Shown piece by piece: positions 56,223-64,000 of a stretch of 64,000 nt of DNA. Source of the DNA: Undaria pinnatifida. Its lineage: Eukaryota; Sar; Phaeophyceae; Laminariales; Alariaceae. Under the pieces are notes generated by a model. The model was given only the letters and a program-made list of their open reading frames with translations. It was not told the DNA's origin and did no database searches. The stretch covers positions 3,834,697 to 3,898,696 of the forward strand of contig JABAKD010000011.1 in the NCBI GenBank assembly GCA_012845835.1, given 5' to 3'. Numbering within the stretch: the first letter of the stretch is position 1; every line of letters starts with the position of its first letter. A program made the translations under genes and the position numbers.

Positions 56223-56250
56223 GGTTGGTTGGTTGGTTGGTTGGTTGGTT
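56223..56250 (+). repeat. (TTGG)n microsatellite
   Basis: Seven TTGG units in a row, preceded by GGTTTC-type degenerate units. Confidence 0.95.
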
Positions 56251-56259
56251 TGCTTCGGC

Positions 56260-57470
56260 ACCAACTAAAAACTAGCCGTCAAGTTTGGCCAACTATCCGC
56301 CCCCAGGCACAACTAACAGCCCTCGTATCCTTTTTATCCCGTTGAAGCACCGCGTTTTAGCGTTCTTTTCACTCCGGGTTTTGGCAAGATAAACAGATGC
56401 AGCAGCACAGCAGTGGCAAAAGGAGGAGTACAAACTCTTCAACGATCAGTGTATTCGTAAGATAAGTCCATCACGCTCGTACTTCTCCTGTATGTCTATA
56501 TTGACGGGTGGTTCGCATTTGTCTACTACTTCTACTACGTATACTACCATAAATAATACGTACTGATATACCTCAATGAGCACTCGCTCTCCAGAGCAAA
56601 CAGCAGTTACGATGCTAGACTCAGCTTTCGTTTGTTTTGTTCCTGTCATGCACAAACAATCAACAAAACAAGCCGGATATCGCTGTCCCTCAATCTCCCC
56701 CCTCTCCCTCTCTCTCTACTCTTTCTGTCATCTGCAAGAACAGCAGCCTCTCTTTCTCTTGCCGTATCCCCCTTTACACTCTCCTTCGCCCGAAGTAAAA
56801 CCATGCACGTTCTCCATTATTGTCATGTTGGCCATCCGACGATGAAACCAAGCCAGAATACCTATTATTCACGATCCAAACTCCATTATACGCCTACTTT
56901 GGCTAAACATCGAAGTACTGCGCTTTCTCCGATTGTACCACCCTTCTCTCATTACTCTCTCATTACTCGTTCCTATACCTCCTACTCTTAAATGTTCAGC
57001 CGCGTCTAGGCGCCATCCTCACGCTATGGGTGTGGGTCTTTCACCCCCCCCCTGCCCTGTTTCCATGTTCGAAGCCGTCATGCGATATGCAAGACAGTGC
57101 GCAAAAGGTGCGCAAGTACGCCTCACAAGTGGTTCTTATTAGGATGTAGCTCACCCTTCATGCGACTCGCCGAACACCTCACGGCGGTTTGCGCTTGGTG
57201 CACGTAATGTGCCTGGTCGGCGAAAAGCCGGCGTACTCCGTCCCAGCAACGTAGGGATGCGGGGGTAAATGGTCTCAAGACTGCGGCTATGCATGAAATG
57301 AGCGCACCCTCCCCCCCGCCTCCGCTGTTCTACCTGACTTCCTGGCGGTGCCTGAGCTGCAGCTTGGATGTCGGTGATCCGTCTTGAAAGGGATGCGTGG
57401 TCAATGGGCAAATTCCCAAGGCGAGCAACAAATGTCTACGCCCCCCCCACCTCTCTCTCCTTTGAGGGGA
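56260..57470. other. No gene recognised
   Basis: Short frames on both strands without domains, for example 56632-56991. The plus strand is C/T-rich at about 56690-56790. Confidence 0.5.
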
Positions 57471-57479
57471 GGGGGGCTT

Positions 57480-57790
57480 GATATGCACGATCACGACGAT
57501 ATTAAAAGCACCTCTACGGAGACATGTAGGATGCATCCCCGGGTTTCCGGCCTCGCGTTTCGCATGTTTTGGCCGCATACATCCTCAGCTTCCGCAGGCC
57601 AGCGCGCGACGACAGCATAGTAGCCCTGCGGGAGTGATACGAACGATCATGACAATATTAAAGTCACGACCATGGCGGTATTTAGGAGCTATCCTCGGGT
57701 TCCAGGTCTTGCGTTTCGCATCTTCCTGCCGCCTGTATGCTTCAGCACCCACAGGCCAGCACGCAACGACAGCATGGTTCTGCGACAGTG
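57480..57790 (+). repeat. Tandem pair, ~155-bp unit
   Basis: Two diverged units. Each has CACGATCACGACGATATTAA or ACGATCATGACAATATTAA, then CTCGCGTTTCGCATGTT or CTTGCGTTTCGCATCTT, and CAGGCCAGC-CGC-ACGACAGCAT. They begin about 57480 and 57635. A related CCCGGGTTTCAGCC stretch is near 46920, beside the telomere-like repeat. Confidence 0.75.
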
Positions 57791-58239
57791 TCTCTAGTGG
57801 TGGACATCACGCCTTGGCCCATTTCTATTCCGTCGCTGCAGCCCTAACAGCCCTCGAGACTATCGCGGCAGTACTCACAGACCTTGAGATCGAAACATAA
57901 CCCTAACAATACCCTAAACCCGAAACGCAAAGCGTGAAACCCGGGGATGACTCATAAACGTCCCCGTAGTCGGTATATGAACTCTCGTCTATGTAGTCGT
58001 GACTATCGTCTCCTCTCCTGCAATATCCGCTCAATCTACCGCTCCACAACCATCACAGCCACGTTCTGATAAAAGCTACCTGGTATAGACTACCCACCCA
58101 ACTTTTATTTGGTCCCAAGTTCTATTTGGTACGAGTACCATCATTCAAAATACGTCCCCAAAATACTAAGGCGGCTGTGAATCGCAGGCGATTCACCCGA
58201 TTCAATCGCACGATTCACCGACATCGGAATTGCAAAAGG

Positions 58240-58750
58240 GAAATGATAGTCTTGTCGACAATCGCAAGGCATTTCACCGGCTGTGTTGCAAGCCCTCGCC
58301 TGCTGAAGGGGCGGGGAGTGATTGAGGCTCGCTGTGCTGTTTTTTTTGTCACTCCAAGTTCAAGCGAACCGATTTATCGAAAACAAATGAACATATCATA
58401 TCATGTGGCTTCGCAGAAATCGATATAAATTTCAATCCAACTTTCTCTCCGATTCAAAGCCCGTCTAACTAGATAAAGCCTGTGTGCCTGTACGCCAATA
58501 TTGTGGGCTGTATGCCACCGGCTATATTGCGACTCTCACCGGCTGGAAGGTGAGGGGGTGATTGGGGCTCGCTTTGCTCTTTTGTTTCTACTCAAAGTGC
58601 AGGTGCACCGAAGTATTGAATACAAACGAACATAGCGTACGGCTTCGCAGTAATAGATAAAAATTCAACTCAACCTTCTCTCCGATTCACAGCTCGTCTA
58701 GCTAAATAGACCCTGTTGTACCTGTACGCCTAGATCGTAGGCTGTACGCC
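58240..58750 (+). repeat. Repeat family R58, two tandem units of ~233 bp
   Basis: The word GGCTTCGCAG lies at about 58407 and 58641. Each unit also has TTGAGGCTCGCT or TTGGGGCTCGCT, TCTCTCCGATTCA and GTCTA-CTA-ATA, and ends with CTGTACGCC. The copy at 53680-54000 is a third, dispersed member. Confidence 0.75.
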
Positions 58751-58799
58751 TTATAATATTATTATATCTATTCCTGTACACCTACGTAATAGGAGGCTG

Positions 58800-60480
58800 T
58801 ACGCATTTCAATATTACTATCTATAGATCTATAGCAGTAGTACGAAAAGCTCAGAATTGGTGCTACGAAAGTCGTAAGGGCCTCTCTAGTAACGGAGGGC
58901 ACAACGGAAAACTGGGGACACGAACTATTGGCCGAAGGTGGTCTGTACGTCTTTATTTTTCACCGACAGACGCAGCTCCCGTACCTTCCGCATGTGCATC
59001 TTGTATACACCGTATGCCGTACCAGTTGCGTTTATTACGTCGGCCCCAAGCTCGGCGGCTTCGGCGCCACCTCAAACGGACGGCTCCGCTTTGGTCAGTG
59101 GCACCACATCTTCAACTTCGAACGTGTGCCTGGAGTCTCTTCGAGCTTGCGGCCGACGACACGGTAGTATCGTCTGGGATCCTCCATTCTGCCATATTCC
59201 GCACGTATAAACAGCACACCAGGTATCTACGTACCGCTCACAGCCTTCGAACACAACGCTAAGATGGGCGAACGCAACGCTCGCGTTCGGCGATGGCCGG
59301 AATTCCTCTCCGCCAACACGTCCACACACCCTGGAATACCGTGCACCAGGTACAGCACAGGACACCTAACAATAGCAAGAAACAGGATAATAGGAAAGCC
59401 ACGCTAGGAATAAGAGGCAAATACGAAAACTGGGGGCTGATCTACTGAGGTTGGTGTTGAACGCGCCCTTCATCCAAAACAAGAAATCCAGCCTGAGCCA
59501 GTTTTCTTGGTTAGCACTAGGTGTCATGCACTGTACGCGCTATCAGCAGGAACGCCGAATTTCTCTCCCACCTCCCGCTTTTCGTCTGCTAGCGATCTCA
59601 ACACTGCCCCCGGAACTAACAGCTTACCGTACAGCACGCATGAAAAACACATACCATGGTACACTCTGGCATAAATTTCCGGCCCCCATGTTCGCCGAAA
59701 ACGAGGAGAGCATTCATACACAACGAAAACGGTTGCTCTGGGAGGGTCTCGACGAGACCTGTCCATGGACACATCGATCGGTGTCCGCGCACTCCACGTC
59801 GTCAAGAGAAAATCAGCGAAATTCCATCCGAGGGTGCGTGTGGGTATATATAGCGTGGTATACGGTAACGACTAACCGCCAGCTTCGACACCGTGGGCGT
59901 CTACCTCACTCAAGTCTTGAGATATTTTTTTCCTGAATACCTTTTCATCGACGGGCATCGGCTTTGAGTGGGTTCGATTTCCCGCCCACCAAAAAGAATC
60001 CTGTCACCACTGTTCCACAGATCCCCTTCGCCGGCGACTTCGCCGCCGACGACGTCGGCACTATTTTTTAGCCATCACGAGTGAGTGCGGGATTCTCAAC
60101 CTTCCAAGCAGAGCGTGCAGCAATGATACGATGCATCAGCATGCTGCGGGCGTGCCATGCATCTCCATACCTTCCACTCACCCCCTACCCCAGCCGCCTA
60201 TGCGCTCCTTGGTGTGACCGATACTGTACATAAAATCAAGTCACTTTATGCCGACTTTTCCCCCCTCTGAAGTCCCAAAAAAGGGTTAGCAGCTCTAGAT
60301 CTTGCCTGCACCTTCGAACACGTAGTCGCTCTGAATCTTGCTCAAAGGTTAACTGACCGCCGATTCACAATTTTGGCTCAAAGCAGGTCGCCGTGGGCGC
60401 TGGCATTCCTCCTGGCTTGTCTTTCGTGCTACGCATAGCATTCCCAGTCTTTCGTTTTTTCATCATGTTTACTTTCCATT
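58800..60480. other. No gene recognised
   Basis: Frames at 58928-59262 and 59451-59936 have no domains. At 59955-59990 a B-box-like GGGTTCGATTTCCC lies within GAGTGGGTTCG...CCACC, a possible tRNA-derived relic, but no full head could be folded. Confidence 0.45.
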
Positions 60481-60487
60481 TTCTGGG

Positions 60488-60640
60488 CAAGCAGTGGTCA
60501 CAGGCGTCACCCCTTCTCCCCCCCGGTACGCGCCTTCATTTTTATCATGCAGAGGGTTGACCATTCTCACGGCTCGTCGATTTGCGTCACTATCCACCTC
60601 TGGTGCCTCAGTTCATGGCGCTCCCCAACTTTCCTCGGTG
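60488..60640 (-). mobile_element. SINE-like copy, family T1, 3' part
   Basis: On the minus strand: GACGCAAATCGACGAGCC, GATAAAAATGAAGGCGCGTA, CCGGGGGGGAGAAGGGGTGA, CGCCTGTGACCACTGCTTG. It matches the 3' halves of 34664-34925 and 52436-52722. The tRNA-like head is missing or too diverged. Confidence 0.65.
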
Positions 60641-61029
60641 CTGGTTTATTCCCGCACTCGTTACCGCTCTGTCGCCGCTGCTGGAAGCCCCCGGATCGCT
60701 GCCGTCTACGGGATCGGCCGCGGGGAACCTTGCACACATCGGACAGATCATGATCCAGATCACCTAGACCAACTAGATCCTATGCCTACCGATATGACAT
60801 GTGCAGGATCTGTGCAGTACAGATCCAACCCAGGAAATGTTTGAAAAATCATGCAGATCATGTGGTTCCCACCCATCAACATATCCTCAACTCGTTTGGT
60901 ACAACATAAAGTCATCCCCCTGCCACGTACCTCATGCCGACATCTCATCGCTGCTCGATAGCTTTGAGGCTACCAAAGACCACGGGTAACCTACGAGTTT
61001 ACCTCGTGGTGTGGTAAAATACTATTATA

Positions 61030-61830
61030 CCGCCGTCGTGCACGAAACCCAACACTATTTTGGGCAGGACAACGCAGCCGTATCGCGAGGGTAAGGTCGG
61101 TTCCAACGCGCCGCATCGCGAGGGTAACGCTCACTTCAATGACAATGAACACTTGAAGACAAACAGGTTTTCTTTGTTTGCTAATCCTTGGTCCGGCAGG
61201 CCAAAAGATCGCGGGTCGCCTACTACTCAAACTCGCGGTTGTGGTGGCATCACATCCGTAGTGTATGGAACCCGTCGTTATTGGACCGGACAACGCAGCA
61301 GTCAAGGGGGGGTGCACTTGATTGTTCAACTCGATGAGTCTTCAGGAAACAAGTTTCCAGGAAACAAGTTTCCTTCGCCCGTTGATACTTGGCCCACCAG
61401 GCCAACATATTAGCGGTCGCCTACTATTAATACAACAGTCTAGTTCGCAGTCGTGGTGGTATCCCCTCCGTTATGTACGAAACCCATCACCAAGGGGCCG
61501 GAAAAGCAGCCGTCGGCGGGGGGGGGGGAAGGGCGCACGCCGTTCAATTCAATGATAAGTAGTCTATACCTCAGGCAACATGTTTCCTTCGTTCGCTGTT
61601 ACTTGGTGCGGCAGGCCAACAGATCACGGGGCGCCTACTAGTCTACTTCGAGGTGATGTTCATACCCCCCTTCGTGTACGGAACCCATCATTGGGCCGAA
61701 CAACGCAGCCGTCGCGGCAAGGTCGCGGGAGTGCACTTGGTAAAAAAGTGAGCACTTCAGGGCAGCTTCAGCTCCAGCTTCAGGCAACAAGGTTTCCTTT
61801 GTTCGTTGATAAGAATGCTGGTGATTGCCA
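61030..61830 (+). repeat. Degenerate tandem array, ~200-220-bp units, four copies
   Basis: The marker near ACAACGCAGCCG lies at about 61069, 61289, 61502 and 61699. Each unit also has GAAACCCATC-like, CACTT, CAGGCAACA-like, TTTCCTTTGTTCG-like, GGCAGGCCAACAGATC-like and GCGCCTACTA words. Units are clearly diverged, so the array is old. A 14-bp direct duplication (CAGGAAACAAGTTT) lies in unit 2. Confidence 0.75.
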
Positions 61831-61839
61831 GACCAACCG

Positions 61840-62195
61840 CCCCTACCATCCCTACCGCCAACTGTGTCGGCGCGGCTCACCGCGAATACTCCAGGTCGAA
61901 AGAAGGTGTTCCCCGCGCTCCTGGCTGTACGGTCTCATGCGGCGATTCTTCGTCATCTCTGGCCCCGAGACGCGTTGGTTGTGGCGGCCGTAGAGGCAAC
62001 CATCATTGCTGTGGTCTCTGCGGTGAAAATCGCCAACCGGGCTGCACAACCAAAAGGTCTTACATTGTCTGAATTCTCGGTTTTTCGACGACTTCTCGAC
62101 GATCCTGGCCCGATCAAGATCGACCTTGGATGTACAACGTGCACCTCTTCGCTGTGCATGGAACATCATGTAACCAGCGGTATACTGGTACTAAT
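61840..62195. other. No gene recognised
   Basis: Open frames occur on both strands (plus 61825-62226, minus 61852-62169). None has a recognised domain. Confidence 0.4.
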
Positions 62196-62204
62196 TATAC
62201 TAGA

Positions 62205-62280
62205 CTACAGCAGTAGTAGTAGTTAGTACCAGTAACAGCAGTAGTAGTACTACTGCTGCTGCTGTTGTAGTAAGTACTGG
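62205..62280 (+). repeat. AGT/CTG compound microsatellite
   Basis: CAGTAGTAGTAGTAG, then AGTAGTAGTACTACTG, CTGCTGCTG and GTAGTAAGTACTGG. The arms are partly inverted and could form a hairpin. Confidence 0.8.
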
Positions 62281-62544
62281 CTTTTACGTTTTTAGCAGCC
62301 TCATACGACAGCGGTATAGTAGTTATGTCTCCATCGATCGGTCGCTCTGGTCTTGACCTCCAGGAGGCGACAAACTCTCGGTTGCACCTTCGTTCGGACC
62401 CGGATCCTCCTGGTAGAAGGGTGTAAGTTCGACGAGACAGAACATGCACAACGCTCCCATCACCAACTTTAACTGCTGCTGCTGTAGTTGCTGTGTTTGC
62501 GTGTTTGCTTGCAGGTGCAGGTGTTTGTTCTTGCTCTTGTTTTT

Positions 62545-62625
62545 TTATAAAAATTGAAAAACGTCAGCTGTGAGTACGACCGATTGAATGATCAAAACTC
62601 AACTTTGCAAGCTGCGTTGTATACC
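62545..62625 (-). repeat. KFVELTADVLE dispersed repeat, copy 4
   Basis: Minus strand: CAACGCAGCTTGCAAAGTTG, ACTCACAGCTGACG, then TTTTTATAAAAA. The initiating ATG and the peptide frame are lost, so this copy is degraded. Confidence 0.7.
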
Positions 62626-63103
62626 ATGATATTGCCATGATGCCATGATACTGCTGTACATCTACACAGCTAGCAGTAGTTGCACAAAAATTACGGAAGG
62701 TGTTTCTTATAAAAAAATGAAAACAGAAACAGGGGACATGCGAGATTATGGTAGGAACGCCTTCGTTTTGGAAATCCCTGCCACGAATAAATAAGAAAAT
62801 CGATTATCAAATCGAGTACGGGTACGAAATCTCTCTTTTCTCCTATTACAATCTTCGTCGCTGCCACTCCACATTGACCACACACGCTTGCTTCCGAGGG
62901 CGTCCGAACAACTAGAGAGCAGAAGCTTGCAGACGGAGGGGTAGTTCCTAATCCCTGCTCTTTGTACGTACGCATTTCGTAAGAACAAACGGCAATTGTC
63001 GTCACTCACAAGCAGCGTTTATTTTCGGCTATTATTGCCTCCTCGAGACGACAACGAACCAGCAGCAGACGGAACATAATCAGCGTATATCAAGTAAGCA
63101 GCC

Positions 63104-63222
63104 ATGTTTTCTCGGTTTAGCTTCGGGGTAAACTCCAAGAAGACCTTCAAGCCTGTCAAGGGCCACCAGGGAGGCTCCAAGCGGGAGGAGCTGCACCAGT
63201 TCACCCGGAAGACTCTTGGAAG
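63104..63222 (+). CDS. MOB1-like kinase activator, first coding exon (partial gene)
   Basis: The ATG at 63104 opens 39 codons plus two bases ending at AG|GTGCGG, a plausible donor. The peptide contains KKTFKPVKG, a GSKREEL segment and TRKTLG. This matches the start of MOB1 proteins, which read K-TFKPKKN, G(S/T)H-YEL and ATLGSG at the same spacing. The split codon begins AG, so Ser after TLG is possible, as in MOB1. MOB1 binds and activates NDR/LATS-type kinases in Hippo/MEN pathways controlling mitotic exit and growth. No continuation of the domain (for example a GEDLNEW block) is seen before the window ends, so intron 1 exceeds 0.77 kb. An A/G/C-rich leader lies just upstream. Confidence 0.72.
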
Positions 63223-64000
63223 GTGCGGTGCTTTTCAGTTTGGAGACTTTCTTCTCAATTTGTAAATTCAACGACACTCATCACTCCTTGTGTTCTGGCT
63301 GCAAAGATGCACGCAACAACAGCAGCAGCAGCCGTGTGTTCGCAATGCAGCGACCCACTGCGACAACGTGCTGCGTGCGCACTGACATGCCTCGGGCCAT
63401 CGCGCTGACCCTCAGGGAAGGCCCTGTGCTTGCGCCGGGCTCGGAGAATTATTGGCAGTACGAGAGCGCGGAGAATATTGCGGAACAAGGGCACCATTTT
63501 ATGTTTTTTTTGCGCCAAAATGTGGAATTTTCAAGTTTTATATGAACGTTCGTACCGCATTATCAGTATTTGGGACGGATGCTACTATTACTGATTAATA
63601 GGAGGGCTACAGGCGTGCCAGAGCAGTACACATATCTGCGGTACGAAGCACGTGGCGCTGGCACGCAGCAGCAGTAGCAAGGTGTCCGTGTGCGTACTCG
63701 TACTATATTCAGCAGTCAGTATCACTGGAAGTATACTGGCAATATACTGGCTGTATGTTCTGGCAATGTACTGGCTGTGCACGCGAGGTCTCCCTGTCAG
63801 CATACTCTACTGTTGCTGCTATCCTGGAGTCGATTCAGAGAGGTTATCTTGTGAGTGCGTTCCACCGCATCGCTTACGCCCATACTGGATGGAGCATGTT
63901 CATAGAACATGCATAAAAATAGGAGACCATGTCCATCCATCCACAGCCTTCGCAACGTACACACATGGATACTAGAGATACTGCTGGTGCTGCTGCGCTG
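63223..64000 (+). other. Intron 1 of the MOB1-like gene (to window end)
   Basis: Begins GTGCGG. It holds CAG/GCA-type simple stretches (63325, 63665) and TATACTGGC tandem words at 63730-63775. The plus-strand frame 63216-63545 continues from the exon but has no MOB-like residues, so I treat it as intronic. Confidence 0.55.

Noticed and set aside
59955-59990. tRNA gene around GGGTTCGATTTCCC
   Set aside because: Only a T-arm-like element is seen; no D-arm or acceptor stem could be found.
61030-61830. CRISPR array
   Set aside because: Units are ~200 bp, diverged over their whole length, and lack the short identical repeat/unique spacer pattern. The host is a eukaryote.
63216-63545. Continuation of the MOB1-like protein past 63222
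   Set aside because: The frame continues without any MOB-type residues, and a GT donor fits the end of homology.

Overview
The window is nuclear DNA of a eukaryote, most likely a brown alga close to Ectocarpus. I infer this from four things: a three-KH-domain gene split by kilobase-scale phase-0 introns; a dense mix of short dispersed repeats; a LINE reverse transcriptase of a type I associate with brown algae; and an LTR element whose primer site looks complementary to the initiator tRNA-Met anticodon arm. The species call is an inference and could not be tested here.

Only two host genes are well supported. The first, on the minus strand (26900-36941), encodes a Nova/PCBP-like RNA-binding protein of about 913 residues with KH1-KH2-long linker-KH3. 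Introns of 1.9 and 5.4 kb interrupt KH1 and KH2. The second starts at 63104 on the plus strand. Its first coding exon matches the N-terminus of MOB1-type kinase activators, and the rest lies beyond the window.

Layout: 1-2.7 kb holds repeats and a MITE-like element. 2.71-9.13 kb is a nearly complete, young Ty1/copia element (minus strand) with a 5-bp target duplication. 9.1-16.9 kb is a mosaic of degraded repeats, including a tandem array with primer-site-like motifs, a rearranged Ty3/gypsy integrase fossil and a SINE. 16.94-20.02 kb looks like an old non-autonomous LTR element. 20-26.9 kb has no recognisable gene and many long G or C runs. 26.9-36.9 kb is the KH gene, with several repeats in its introns. 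37-50 kb holds a degraded LINE (minus, about 41.2-43.3 kb), interstitial telomere-like repeats and duplicated segments. 50-63 kb is packed with SINE-like copies, tandem arrays and microsatellites, followed by the MOB1-like exon.

The most interesting signals beyond the genes are three. A ~100-bp dispersed repeat in about five copies carries a short conserved peptide (core KFVELTADVLE). A motif near CCTGTGACCACGGACTTG is shared at the 3' part of two different SINE-like families. A second repeat pair (33.7 and 50.5 kb) conserves a different peptide on opposite strands. All repeat families were recognised by eye, so their edges are approximate.
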